The position numbers were made by a program, and so were the translations under genes. Source: Anaeramoeba ignava (taxonomy: Eukaryota > Metamonada > Anaeramoebidae). From it: a DNA stretch of 64,000 bases. The stretch is from assembly GCA_028826165.1 (NCBI GenBank), contig JAPDFW010000120.1, positions 105,208 to 169,207 of the forward strand, read 5' to 3'. A model generated the notes under the pieces. It worked only from the letters and a program-made list of their open reading frames with translations, had not been told where the DNA came from and did not search any database. Shown one piece after another: positions 23,517 through 34,579 of this stretch (position 1 is the stretch's first letter; every line of letters begins with the position of its first letter).

Positions 23517-25284
23517 ATGAATGAAATTTTATTTTTTGGAAGAAATCAATTTCCAAGTCTTTTCAAAAAAAAACCAAATAAAATAACAAATCCAATTCAA
23601 TTTAAATTTGAAAATGAAAATGAAAATAAAAATAAAAAACAAATTAAACAAATTTCATCAGGAAGTTATGCAACAATTTTCCTTTTTAAAAATGGAAAAG
23701 CAATAGAATATTTAAATAAAGATGATTCAAAACAAAATCCTTCAAAAATCCAAATTGAAAATATTCAAAAAGTAACTGTTGGTTCTTTAAATGAAGCTAT
23801 TTTAACAATAGAAGGAAATGTATTTGCAAAAGGATATAATATTAATCCAGAAAATCCATATGAATTTATCAATATTTCATCATTAATTGAAGATATAAAT
23901 GATAGAATAATTCAAGATATTGTTTCTGGTGCTTATTCAATTTACTTATTAACTTCAAATAAAAATGTTTATGGAATTGGTTCTAATTTATCTGGTCAAC
24001 TTGGTTTTGATTCTAAAGCACTTGAAAAAACAGAAGAACCAATTTTAATGATGAAAAATGTTTCTAAAATATTTTCAGGAATTGATTCATATTCTGTTTT
24101 TCTTTTAAATTCAAATCATGAATTATTTGGATGTGGTTCTAATTCATATGCTCAACTTGGATTAGGAGAATCAAGAAAAGAAGAAACAAAAATCCAAAAA
24201 TTAACCAAAATCCAAAATATTCCAAAAGGCAAAATAATTGATATTAAATGTGGTTTCATTCATTCAATAATGTTGATTGAAAATGAAAATCAAAATCAAA
24301 ATCAAAAAAGAAAACTTTATTCATGTGGAAGATATAGATCTAATGGACTTGGCAAAGAATATCAAAATACTTATGAATTTACTGAAATCAAATTATTTTT
24401 ATTTGAAAATGATAATATTCTTGAAATTTCTGTTGGAAGTTATCATACTTTGATTTTAACTTCCAAAGGGAAATTGATAGGATTTGGAAATAATGATTAT
24501 GCTCAATTAGGAACTTCTTATACAAAATTTAAATCAATTCCAATTCAAATTAAACTTCCTAAATTAAGATTTAATGAAAATATTTCCAATTATCATATTT
24601 CTTGTGGAATGTTTAAATCATTTCTTTATTATTCTCCTTCTTTTTCCAATCTTGAAGAAGATTTGATAAAATTATTTGAAAGAAAAGAATTTTGTGATAT
24701 TTCATTTAAAACCAAAAATGGAGAAATAATCAAAGCTCATAAATTAATATTGAAATATAGATTAAATCAAAATCAAATTGAAATTGAAAAACTTAAAGAA
24801 ATTATTTCAAAAAAATCAATTCAAAGAATCAAATCAAATATTTGAAATGATTTATTCAAACAAAATAATAAATCCAAAATTATATTCTGAAATTAAAGAA
24901 ATTATAAATCCAAATGAAAAAATTGAAGAAACAATGAAAAGAATTTATTTAAATGAAAATGAAAATGAAAAAGATTTTATAATTGAAAGAAAAGAAAAAC
25001 AATATAAATTTCCAAAATTAATATTAATAATGAGAAGTGAATTATATCGAGGGATGTTTTTATCTGTAACAGAAGATAAATCAAATAAAGTTACAGATTA
25101 TAGTGAATTAAGTAATGAATCATTTCAAATATTTGAATATTGGATTTATTCAAATCAAATTAAAGATGAAATTCAAATTACACAAGAAATAATTGATGAA
25201 CTTCAAATTGGAATTGATTATTTTCAATTAAATCAAACAAATCCAAATTTATTTGATTTATTAATTAACAAATTTGATAATTAA
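23517..25284 (+). CDS. RCC1-BTB paralogue D (frameshift between the BTB domains)
   Basis: Open from 23517 through the RCC1-like blades and BTB-1 (FCDISFKTKNGEIIKAHKLI) to a stop at 24845. The downstream frame, from KESNQIFEMIYSN through the second BTB (ELYRGMFLSVTEDKSN) to 25284, is offset by one. The difference from copy C is an inserted C near 24824 (TCAATTCAAAGAATC versus TCAATTAAAGAATC), with a small in-frame deletion nearby. A missing GAA codon in the N-terminal part relative to the other copies is also visible. Otherwise the sequence is as conserved as the intact copy. Confidence 0.7.
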
Positions 25285-25579
25285 AATTAAAATTAAAAAT
25301 TAAATTAAAAATTAAATCAAAATTCATAAATAAAATTAATATTAAAATCAAAATTCTGAATTAAAATTAAAATCAAAAATTAAAATTAAAATTAAAATTA
25401 AAATTAAAATTAATATTAAAATCAAAATTCTGAATTAAAATTAAAATCGAAATTAAAATTAAAATTAAAATTAAAATTAAATTTAAAATTAAAATTAAAT
25501 TCCAAATTTTTTTTCCTGTTTTTTTTTCCTGTTTTTTTTTTCATTTTTTTTCTAGTGATTCCAAAAAAAAAAGTAATAA
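25285..25579 (+). repeat. AAAATT array with repeated TTCTGAATT words, then T-rich leader
   Basis: Array remnants downstream of copy D, with two AAATTCTGAATTAAAATT words about 80 bp apart (25345 and 25428). From 25505 there are poly-T/CC tracts and a T-rich leader before the next start. No gene seen. Confidence 0.7.
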
Positions 25580-27160
25580 ATGAATTCTCGAAATTCCACA
25601 AGTCATCGTTCAACTAAAAAAAAAACTTCTGTGAAAAAAGCTCTACAAAGTATTTTAATTAAAGATTTATCGAATCTTTATTATTTACAAAACAGTTTCC
25701 AAGATTTTTCAATTTTTGTGAGAGATAAAAATCAAAATAAATACGAGTTTAAAGTTCATAAATGTGTTTTGAGTGCTAGAAGCGGTTTTTTCAGCTTATT
25801 TTTCAAAAAGGGAATATCAACCGAAATTGATTTACCAGATGTAGATAAAGAAACAATGGAATGGATTTTAAAATACATTTATTTGGGAGAAATTTTTTCA
25901 ACTCAAAAAAAAGACTTATCTTCTCTTTTAAAAATTTCAATTCAATTCCAACTTGATTTGGTGTCAAATTTTTTGGAACAACTAATTTTCGATTCTTTGA
26001 ACATTATGAATGTTTGCGATATTTTGGTGCAAAATGAAGTTTTCAAATCATCAAAGATTGAACAAGGATGTCTGAGTTTCATTGATTCAAATTTTTCAGA
26101 AATCAAGAAAAACGATAGCTATTTGAATTTGAAAGAAGAACAAATTTACAACTTGATTCAATTTAAAATCCAAAAACGAGAAATACTCGATATTGCTTAT
26201 CTTGACATGATCAATCAATGGATTAAGAATTACATGAAGAAAATCAAAAAAGATCATAAAAAGCAAAAATTTCAACTTGAAAAAACCACAAGGAGATTTT
26301 TTTCAGAAATTCATTTGGAGTTTATCGATCGGGAATTAGTCTCAAATTTGCCAAATTTCTCGTATTTGTCAAATTATTTCTCCAGAATCAAACAAGTTTC
26401 TTTGTATCAAGAAAAAATGGAAATGGAAAATATTCACAATAAAGAAACAAAATCATTGGAAAAAAAAATTCAGAGAAAAGATAACGAACTGGAAGAAGTA
26501 AAAAAAGAATTGAAAGATCTCCAGCAAAACAGCAATTTGAAAGAGAAACAAAAATATCAAGAAATCAAACAATTAAAAGAAAAAATTGAATCCCAAAAAA
26601 TATTAGAAGAAGTGTTTAAAACCTCAACAATTATCACAGATATCGAACAAGTTCAGAAATTTAGAGAATGGATAAATAAGGATGATTTTCTCAAAAATAT
26701 TAAACTAAGATTTTCAAAGAATAAAGATCAAACATCAGAAAATTTCCATAAAAAATGTGACGATAAAGGAAGTACTTTAGTTTTAATCAAAACAAAAGAA
26801 GGATATATTTTTGGTGGATTTACTGAAGTTGGATGGCAATCAGCGAAAAATGGAGATGATATTCAAGATCCAAAAGCTTTTCTTTTTAGTTTGAAAAATC
26901 CAAAAGGAATTTCACTTGAAAAATTCCCTGTTCAAAAAAGAAAGGCTAAGGAAGCCCTTGGTTATATGAATTTAGAATATGGTCCGGATTTTAATGATAT
27001 TATTGTTGATTCTGATAAACTTGAATCTGGTCAATCAAGTAGTTTTGGTTATCGCTATCATTTACCTCAAAATATAATAAAAAAATCAGAAGAAGCTATC
27101 AATTATTTTGCTGGTGGAAATGGTGGATTTTCTATTCAAGAGATTGAATGTTGGTTTTGA
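25580..27160 (+). CDS. BTB-BACK-coiled-coil-TLDc domain protein
   Basis: Single exon, 526 residues. A basic Ser/Lys N-terminus precedes a canonical BTB domain at ~35-140 (DFSIFVRDKNQNKYEFKVHK, CVLSARSGFFSLFF, YIYLGEI). A BACK-like helical region follows at ~140-260, a strongly charged coiled coil at ~285-355, then a TLDc domain at ~365-526 (STLVLIKTKEGYIFGGFTEV, DPKAFLFSLKNP, FAGGNGGFSIQEIECWF). TLDc domains occur in oxidation-resistance (OXR1) and V-ATPase-associated proteins. With BTB they are expanded in several amoeboid protists. Its BTB is a standard one, unlike the derived BTBs of the neighbouring RCC1-BTB genes, and base composition is less biased, so adjacency is probably not common descent. 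Target unknown. Confidence 0.9.
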   Translation: MNSRNSTSHRSTKKKTSVKKALQSILIKDLSNLYYLQNSFQDFSIFVRDKNQNKYEFKVHKCVLSARSGFFSLFFKKGISTEIDLPDVDKETMEWILKYIYLGEIFSTQKKDLSSLLKISIQFQLDLVSNFLEQLIFDSLNIMNVCDILVQNEVFKSSKIEQGCLSFIDSNFSEIKKNDSYLNLKEEQIYNLIQFKIQKREILDIAYLDMINQWIKNYMKKIKKDHKKQKFQLEKTTRRFFSEIHLEFIDRELVSNLPNFSYLSNYFSRIKQVSLYQEKMEMENIHNKETKSLEKKIQRKDNELEEVKKELKDLQQNSNLKEKQKYQEIKQLKEKIESQKILEEVFKTSTIITDIEQVQKFREWINKDDFLKNIKLRFSKNKDQTSENFHKKCDDKGSTLVLIKTKEGYIFGGFTEVGWQSAKNGDDIQDPKAFLFSLKNPKGISLEKFPVQKRKAKEALGYMNLEYGPDFNDIIVDSDKLESGQSSSFGYRYHLPQNIIKKSEEAINYFAGGNGGFSIQEIECWF

Positions 27161-27530
27161 AATCAAAATTTCAATTAAAATTCAAATTAAAATTAAAATT
27201 AAAAATTAAAATTAAAATCAAAAATTAAATTTAAATTTAAAATTAAAATTAAAATTAAAATTAAAATTAAAAATCAAAATCAAAATCAAAATTAAAATTA
27301 AAATTAAAATTCAAAATTACAGTCCCTAATCTAAATTCTGAATTAAAATTAAAATCAAAAATTAAAATTAAAATTAAAATTAAAATTAAAATTACAGTCC
27401 CTAATCTAAATTCTGAATTAAATTTAAAATTAAAATCTAAATTCTGAATTAAAATCAAAATTAAAATTTAAATTCTGAATTTTTTTCTCATCAAATTTTT
27501 TTTTCATTTTTTTCATTTCAAAAAATTAAA
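27161..27530 (+). repeat. AAAATT array with a duplicated AATCTAAATTCTGAATT block
   Basis: Hexamer-type array in which a block around TACAGTCCCTAATCTAAATT occurs twice (about 27,318 and 27,394), followed by a further CTAAATTCTGAATT. The last 50 bp are T-rich leader and probable 5' UTR of the FG-GAP gene. No coding potential. Confidence 0.7.
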
Positions 27531-27639
27531 GTAAGTTCTTTAAACAAAAGTGAGAAAAGTTGTTTTTTCCTTTTTTTTTTTTCTTTTTAAATTAAAATGA
27601 ATTATTTAATTTTCTTTAATTGAAAAAAAAAAAGTAAAA

Positions 27640-30302
27640 ATGAAAACAATTCTTTTGATATTCTTTTTATTCAATATTGTTTTGATTAATTCAATTCAAA
27701 CTCAAAAACATCAAGATATTATTCTTCTGAAGATGAACATTATGTTTGGAATTTAATTGATAATTTGACAGGAAGCGATAATGATTTTGGAAGATCAGTT
27801 TCAATTTATGAAGATATTTTAGTTATTGGAGATCCAGGTCCAGATCAAGCATTTGTTTACAGAAATAATGGAACAAATTTTGAACTTGAAGAAATTTTAA
27901 ATGCATCCATATCAGCAGGTTTTGGTTGGGATGTTTCAATTTATGAAGATGTTCTTGTTGTTGGAGATTTTGGTGCAGCTCAAGTATCCATTTACAGATT
28001 TAATCAAACAATTTGGAATCTCGAAGAAATTTTTACTGAGAGTTATGACTCAAATTTTGGACAAAGTGTTTCAGTTTATAAAAATGTTCTTGTTGTTGGT
28101 GCTCCTGGTGTCAATAAAGCATTTATTTACAGATATAATGGATCAATGTGGAATCTTGAAGCAAATTTTACTGGAAATTCAGGTTCATATTTTGGATGGG
28201 ATGTTTCACTTTATGAAAATGTTACAGTTATTCAAACTACTACTGGTGAAAATGAACTATGCATTTATAGATATAACGGTTCAATTTGGAATGTTGATCA
28301 AAATTTCACTGGAACTCCAGGTTCTAATTATGGACAAAGTGTTTATATTTATGAAGATGTCCTTGTTGTTGGCGCCCCGTATGTCAATAAAGTATTTGGT
28401 TACAGATATAATGGTTCAGTTTGGAATCTTGAACAGAATTTTACTGGAGATCCAACTTCAGAATTTGGATGGGATGTTTCACTTTATAAAAAAACCCTTG
28501 TTATTGGCGCTTATAAAGCAAATAAGGCTTTTATTTACAGATATAATGAATCAATGTGGAATCTTGAGCAAATTTTGAATGGAAATTCAGGTTCAAATTT
28601 TGGATGGAGTGTTTCAGTTTATGAAAATTTTACAGCTATTACTTCTCCTTACATTTATAAGGCTTATGCTTATGAATACACTTTTATTCCACAAGTAAAT
28701 CTTCATAATTGTTCATCTTTGTTTTCATCATTTGATTGTTATTGGGATCAAATTCAAATTCCAAATTTGAAATATCAAATCAATTTTGGATATGATTGGA
28801 TTGATATTGATTCTCCAATTCTTAAAGATGGGAATGTTCTTTATCAATTATTCAATTCTTCATTTAACTCTAATATTACTGGAAATGAATATTACACAAT
28901 CCAAATTCAAGCTTGTCATATTGAATCATTGAAATGTGGTGAATTTTCTTCGTTTGCTAATTTAACAACAAGAATTGATTCAGTAAAAGATTTCCAATTA
29001 TTAGATCCAAATTCTTATTCAGTTAATATTTCATGGAATTATCCAAATGTTGTTACTAATGAAGGTATTGCTCATCTTGATCATTATAACATTTCCTATT
29101 TCACTACATCTGTTCCTGGATCAATTTCATCAATTTCAATCGATAATTCATCAACTTCATATCTTTTAGATATTGAATGTGGAAATGATTATAATGTTTC
29201 AATTTGTGGATGTAGAACACCAGAATGTGAAGGAGAAGACCAAGGAGAAGTTGTTGAATCATCAATTTCAATTCCATTTGAAGATATTGAAGATTTAATA
29301 TGTTCAATTCAATATTCATTAGATATTAATTGTAGTTGGAATCAACCAATTAATTGTTCAATTCCATCTTATTATAACTTCACTTATCAAGCAATTTCAC
29401 AAAGTTATTCAGAGAATTTTAATCCAATTTCATCAAATCAATATTTCACAAATTATTTACAAAATCAAGAATATCAAGTCAATGTTTCAGCATGTAATTC
29501 AATGAATAAATGTGGAAATATTTCAACAACTTCAATTACAACTGGAAATTTAGCAACATCTCCAACAATCAATCAATTAAATCCAAAACCTGAAGAAATT
29601 GAATTAAATTTTACAAAAGTATCAAATGCTAATAATTATTCAATTTCAATTTCACTTAATAATGAAACAAATTGGCAAAATTTCACATCTCTTGATTTAA
29701 GTGGAATTGAAGGAATTGGAAGAATAAGTGGAATATCTGGAAATATTGAATATAATATTTCAATTCGAGGATGTTCAGATTTAAATTGTAAATCTGAATA
29801 TTTAGGAGAACCAAGTTCATTTGTATTAGAAACACCTAAATTAGGAAATATTACTTCATTAAATTGTTATGGAATAGTTAATGGATTTGTTTGTACTTGG
29901 GATCCATTAAATTTATCAGATGGATTAAAAGGATATCTATTTAGATATAATTCAATAATGATTTGTCTACCAAAAACAACAGAATATTATTCAGTTTCAG
30001 GAGTAAATGGAGAAGAAAATTACGAAATTTCAGTTTATTCATCAGCAACTTCAAATTGTGATTATAATGAATATTCAGGAATTAAAACAACAACAACAGT
30101 AACAACATTATCACCAACTCAAACAAGTGAAAGTACATCAAAAACACCAGTAATTGTTATGGGAGTTATTATTCCAATTCTTGTTATTGGAGGAGTGATT
30201 GGATTTATTGTTTTGATTAAGAAACAGAAAAAAAGTATTAAAAGGATTATTAAACAAAGAGAAAAAGAACTTGAAAAATCAGGAGGAATTGAAATGATTT
30301 GA
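27640..30302 (+). CDS. FG-GAP/fibronectin-III surface protein, copy 1 (frameshifted after signal peptide)
   Basis: ATG at 27640 starts a signal peptide (MKTILLIFFLFNIVLINSIQ). One A is missing near 27703 in a run of A (CAAAAACATC versus CAAAAAACATC in copies 2 and 3), so the mature protein is in another frame, open to 30302. The mature part has about seven FG-GAP-like blades (SVSIYEDILVIGDPG, FIYRYNGSMWNLE), then Cys-rich fibronectin-III-like modules with many N-x-S/T sites. It ends with one membrane helix (VIVMGVIIPILVIGGVIGFI) and a short basic tail RIIKQREKELEKSGGIEMI. The fold suggests an integrin-alpha-like propeller ectodomain. Adhesion or recognition is inference. A probable 5'-UTR intron occupies 27531-27634. 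Confidence 0.75.
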
Positions 30303-30805
30303 TTTCTTTTTTTTTCATTTATTTTTTTTTTCATTTTTTTTCAATTCAAAAAATTAAAAATGAATGATTTAAAAGATTTAAAAGATTTTTATTCAGGATA
30401 TTTATTACAAAAATCTATTTTTCATCTCATAAATGAATATTTTTCGATTTTGTTTTTAATTTAAATTAATTAAGATCAGAAAGAAAAGAAAATTCACAAT
30501 TTAAATTCTCCTTTTTTTTTTTTCTCCATTTTTATTAATTTAAAAAAAAAAAAGATCAAAATGAAACAACAAAACAAAAATTTATTTTCTTTTTTTCATT
30601 TTTCTTTTCTTTAAATTCAAAGTAAGTTTAAAAATAAATAAATAAACATAAAAATAAACCAATTTAACTTATTTATTATTCATTTTCTTATTTTATTATT
30701 TTTATTTTGCTTCTTCAAAAAATAAAAAAAGCAAAAAAAAAAAAAGAAACAAATTCTTCTTTTAATAATTTCTTATTCTTTATTTATTAAAAAAAAATAG
30801 CAAAA
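30303..30805 (+). pseudogene. Truncated PH-exon remnant and leader between FG-GAP copies 1 and 2
   Basis: From the ATG at 30360 to about 30425 the sequence matches the first 22 codons of the PH gene at 37891 (MNDLKDLKDFYSGYLLQKSI), then departs after TTTTTCAT and meets a stop. The rest is the leader of FG-GAP copy 2: an exon-like stretch with a small ORF (MKQQNKNLFSFF...) and a probable 5'-UTR intron 30622-30800 (AAA|GTAAGT to TAG|CAAAAATG). A near-identical segment lies at 34580-35160. Confidence 0.7.
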
Positions 30806-33800
30806 ATGAAAACAATTCTTTTGATATTCTTTTTATTCAATTTTCTTATTTTGATTAATTCAATTCAAACTCAAAAAACATCAAGATATTATTCTTATGA
30901 AGATGAAGCTTACATTTGGAATTTAATTGATAATTTTACAGGAACCAATCAATTTGGATTTCCAGCTTCAATTTATGAAAATGTTCTTGTTGTTGGCACT
31001 TTTGGTTCAGATCAAGCATTCATTTACAGATATAATGGAACAAATTTTGAACTTGAACAAACTTTAAATGGAACTGAAGGTTCATATTTTGGAGCTAGTG
31101 TTTCAGTTTATGAAAATGTTCTTGTTGTTGGAGCTTATGGTTCAGATCAAGCATTCATTTACAGATATAATGGAACAATTTGGAATCTTGAAAAAACTTT
31201 AAATGGAACTGAAGGTTCATCAGATTGGATTCATGTTTCAGTTTATGAAAATGTTACAGTTGTTGGTTCTCTCAATAAAAATCAAGCATATATTTACAGA
31301 TATAATGGATCAATTTGGAATCTTGAACAAATTTTGAATGGAACTGAAGGTTCATATTTTGGAGAGCGTGTTTCAGTTTATGAAAATGTTATTGTTGTTG
31401 GAGCTTATGGTTCAGATCAAGCATTCATTTACAGATATAATGGAACAATTTGGAATCTTGAACAAACTTTGAATGGAACTGAAGGTTCATTCTTTGGTTT
31501 TAATGTTCCAGTTTATGAAAATGTTCTTGTTATTGGTGCTTATCATTCAAGTCAAGTATTCATTTACAGATATAATGAATCAAATTGGAATCTTGAACAA
31601 ACTTTGAATGGAACAACTTTTGGACAGCATGTTTCAGTTTATGAAAATGTTCTTGTTATTGGAGTTTTTGATTCAAGTAAAGCATTCATTTATAGATATA
31701 ATGGATCAATTTGGAATCTTGAAAAAACTTTGAATGGACCTACATTTTTTGGTTTTGGTGTTTCAGTTTATGAAAATTTTACAGCTATTGGTCGTCCAGC
31801 CAGTTCTGAAGTATATGTTTATCAATTCACTTTTATTCCACAAGTAAATCTTCATAATTGTTCATCTTTGTTTTCATCATTTGATTGTTATTGGGATCAA
31901 ATTCAAATTCCAAATTTGAAATATCAAATCAATTTTGGATATGATTGGATTGATATTGATTCTCCAATTCTTAAAGATGGGAATGTTCTTTATCAATTAT
32001 TCAATTCTTCATTTAACTCTAATATTACTGGAAATGAATATTACACAATCCAAATTCAAGTTTGTGATATTGAATCATTGAAATGTGGTGAAGTTTCTTC
32101 GTTTGCTAATTTAACAACAAAAATTGATTCAGTAAAAGATTTTCAATTAGTAGATTCAACTTTTTATTCAGTTAATGCTTCATGGAATTATCCAAATGTT
32201 GTTATTGATGGAAGTATTCCTCATCTTGATCATTATAATTTTTCTTATTTCAATACATCTGCTCCTGGATCAATTACATCAACTTCAATCGATAATTCAT
32301 CAACTTCATATCTTTTTGATATTGAATGTGGAAATGATTATAATGCTTCAATTTTTGGATGTAGAACACCAGAATGTGAAGCAGAAGATCAAGGAGAAGT
32401 TGTTGAATCATCAATTTCAATTCCATTTGGAAATGTTGAAAATTTAGGATGTTTAGTTTCAGTATCATTAAAGATATTTTGCTCTTGGACCAAACCAAGT
32501 AATTGTAAAGATCCATCTTATTATAACTTCACTTATCAAGCAATTTCAGGAAATGATTCAGAAAATTATCATCTAGGTTTAGGAAATAAAGAATTTATAG
32601 CGAAAATTCCTAATCAAGAATATCAAATCAATGTTTCAGCATGTAATTCAATGAATAAATGTGGAAATATTTCAACAACTTCAATTACAACTGGAAATTT
32701 AACAACATCTCCAACAATTAATCAAGCAATTTCCAAAATTGAAGAAATTGAATTAAATTTCACAAAAGTATCAAATGCTAATAATTATTCAATTTCAATT
32801 TCACTTAATAATGAAACAAATTGGCAAAATTTCACATCTCTTGATTTAAGTGGAAATGAAGTAATTGGAACAATAAGTGGAATATCTGGAAATATTGAAT
32901 ATAATATTTCAGTTTGTGGATGTGTTGATTTAAATTGTGAAATTTATTATTTAGGAGAACCAAGTCCATTTACATTAGTAACACCTAAATTAGGAAATAT
33001 TACTTCATTAAATTGTTCATCATTAATTTGTGGATTTGAATGTAATTGGGATTCATTAAATTTATCAGATGGATTAAAAGCATATCTATTTAGATATAAT
33101 TCAACAACAATTTGTTTATCAAATTTAACAACAAATTATTCAGTTTTAGGAGGATTAATTCCATTAGCAAATTATGAAATTTCAGTTTATTCATCAGCTG
33201 ATTCAAATTGTTCTTATAATGAATATTCAGGAATTGAAACAACAACTTCAGTTACAACAGATAATTTGCCATCTCCAACAATTAATCAAGCAATTTCCAA
33301 AATTGAAGAAATTGAATTAAATTTCACAAAAGTATCAAAAGCTCAAAATTATTCAATTTCAATTTCACTTGATAATGAAATAAATTGGCAAAATTTCACA
33401 TCTCTTGATTTAAGTGGAAGTGAAGGAATTGGAACAATAAATGGATTATCTGGAAATATTGAATATAATATTTCAATTCGAGGATGTTCAGATTTAAATT
33501 GTGAACCTGAATATTTAGGAGAACCAAGTCCATTTACATTAGTAACACCTAAATTAGGAAATATTACTTCATTAAATTGTTCATCATTAATTTGTGGATT
33601 TGAATGTAATTGGGATTCATTAAATTTATCAGATGGATTAAAAGCATATCTATTTAAATACAATTCAACAACAATTTGTTTATCAAATTTAACAGCAAAT
33701 TATTCAGTTTTAGGAGGATTAATTCCATTAGCAAATTATGAAATTTCAGTTTATTCATCAGCAACTTCAAATTGTTCTTATAATGAATATTCAGGAATTG

Positions 33801-34579
33801 AAACAACAACAACAGTTACAACAGATAATTTGCCATCTCCAACAATTAATCAATTAAATCCAAAACCTGAAGAAATTGAAATAATATTTACAAAAGTAGC
33901 CCAAGCTCAAAATTATTCAATTTCAATTTCACTTGGTAATGAAACAAATTGGCAAAATTTCACATCTCTTGATTTAAGTGGAAGTGAAGGAATTGGAACA
34001 ATAAATGGATTATCTGGAAATATTGAATATAATATTTCAATTCGAGGATGTTCAGATTTAAATTGTGAACCTGAATATTTAGGAGAACCAAGTTCAACCA
34101 ATTCAACAACACCTAAATTAGGAAATATTACTTCATTAAATTGTTATGGAATAATCAATGGATTTGTTTGTACTTGGGATTCATTAAATTTATCAGATGG
34201 ATTAAAAGCATATCTATTTAAATACAATATGATGATGATTTGTTTACCAAAAACAACAGAATATTATTCAGTTTCAGGAGTAAATGGAGAAGAAAATTAC
34301 GAAATTTCAGTTTATTCATCAGCAACTTCAAATTGTGATTATAATGAATATTCAGGAATTAAAACAACAACAATAGTTACAACATTATCACCAACTCAAA
34401 CAAGTGAAAGTACATCAAAAACGCCAGTAATTGTTATGGGAGTTATTATTCCAATTCTTGTTATTGCATCAATTATTATTATTGTTGTTTTGATTAAGAA
34501 ACAGAAAACAAGTATCAAAAGAATTATCAAAGAAAGAGAAAAAGAACTTGAAAAATCAGGAGGAATTGAAATGATTTGA
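30806..34579 (+). CDS. FG-GAP/fibronectin-III surface protein, copy 2 (longest)
   Basis: Intact, 1257 residues. Signal peptide 1-~22; seven FG-GAP-like blades at ~45-345 with the recurring core SVSVYENVLVVGAYGSDQ and FIYRYNGTIWNLEQTLNG; then a first Cys-containing module (FIPQVNLHNCSSLF) and several fibronectin-III-like modules. Compared with copies 1 and 3 it has two additional modules. They are internal DNA repeats of about 560 bp beginning near 32,700, 33,260 and 33,820, each with LNFTKVS or IIFTKVA, SISISL and GNITSLNC words. A single C-terminal membrane helix is followed by a short basic tail ending GGIEMI. Dense N-glycosylation sequons and paired Cys fit a type I surface glycoprotein. 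Ligand unknown; integrin-alpha resemblance is limited to the propeller. Confidence 0.85.
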   Translation: MKTILLIFFLFNFLILINSIQTQKTSRYYSYEDEAYIWNLIDNFTGTNQFGFPASIYENVLVVGTFGSDQAFIYRYNGTNFELEQTLNGTEGSYFGASVSVYENVLVVGAYGSDQAFIYRYNGTIWNLEKTLNGTEGSSDWIHVSVYENVTVVGSLNKNQAYIYRYNGSIWNLEQILNGTEGSYFGERVSVYENVIVVGAYGSDQAFIYRYNGTIWNLEQTLNGTEGSFFGFNVPVYENVLVIGAYHSSQVFIYRYNESNWNLEQTLNGTTFGQHVSVYENVLVIGVFDSSKAFIYRYNGSIWNLEKTLNGPTFFGFGVSVYENFTAIGRPASSEVYVYQFTFIPQVNLHNCSSLFSSFDCYWDQIQIPNLKYQINFGYDWIDIDSPILKDGNVLYQLFNSSFNSNITGNEYYTIQIQVCDIESLKCGEVSSFANLTTKIDSVKDFQLVDSTFYSVNASWNYPNVVIDGSIPHLDHYNFSYFNTSAPGSITSTSIDNSSTSYLFDIECGNDYNASIFGCRTPECEAEDQGEVVESSISIPFGNVENLGCLVSVSLKIFCSWTKPSNCKDPSYYNFTYQAISGNDSENYHLGLGNKEFIAKIPNQEYQINVSACNSMNKCGNISTTSITTGNLTTSPTINQAISKIEEIELNFTKVSNANNYSISISLNNETNWQNFTSLDLSGNEVIGTISGISGNIEYNISVCGCVDLNCEIYYLGEPSPFTLVTPKLGNITSLNCSSLICGFECNWDSLNLSDGLKAYLFRYNSTTICLSNLTTNYSVLGGLIPLANYEISVYSSADSNCSYNEYSGIETTTSVTTDNLPSPTINQAISKIEEIELNFTKVSKAQNYSISISLDNEINWQNFTSLDLSGSEGIGTINGLSGNIEYNISIRGCSDLNCEPEYLGEPSPFTLVTPKLGNITSLNCSSLICGFECNWDSLNLSDGLKAYLFKYNSTTICLSNLTANYSVLGGLIPLANYEISVYSSATSNCSYNEYSGIETTTTVTTDNLPSPTINQLNPKPEEIEIIFTKVAQAQNYSISISLGNETNWQNFTSLDLSGSEGIGTINGLSGNIEYNISIRGCSDLNCEPEYLGEPSSTNSTTPKLGNITSLNCYGIINGFVCTWDSLNLSDGLKAYLFKYNMMMICLPKTTEYYSVSGVNGEENYEISVYSSATSNCDYNEYSGIKTTTIVTTLSPTQTSESTSKTPVIVMGVIIPILVIASIIIIVVLIKKQKTSIKRIIKEREKELEKSGGIEMI

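Noticed and set aside
18515-23556. Minus-strand ORFs of NFNFDF and LILI repeats between RCC1-BTB genes
   Set aside because: Artefacts of AAAATT hexamer arrays read on the reverse strand.
16545-25284. Alternative genetic code with TGA read as an amino acid
   Set aside because: TGA is used as the normal terminator of several genes here (BTB-TLDc, BRF1, FG-GAP copies, DUF229 paralogue 1), so the TGA in copy A is a lesion.
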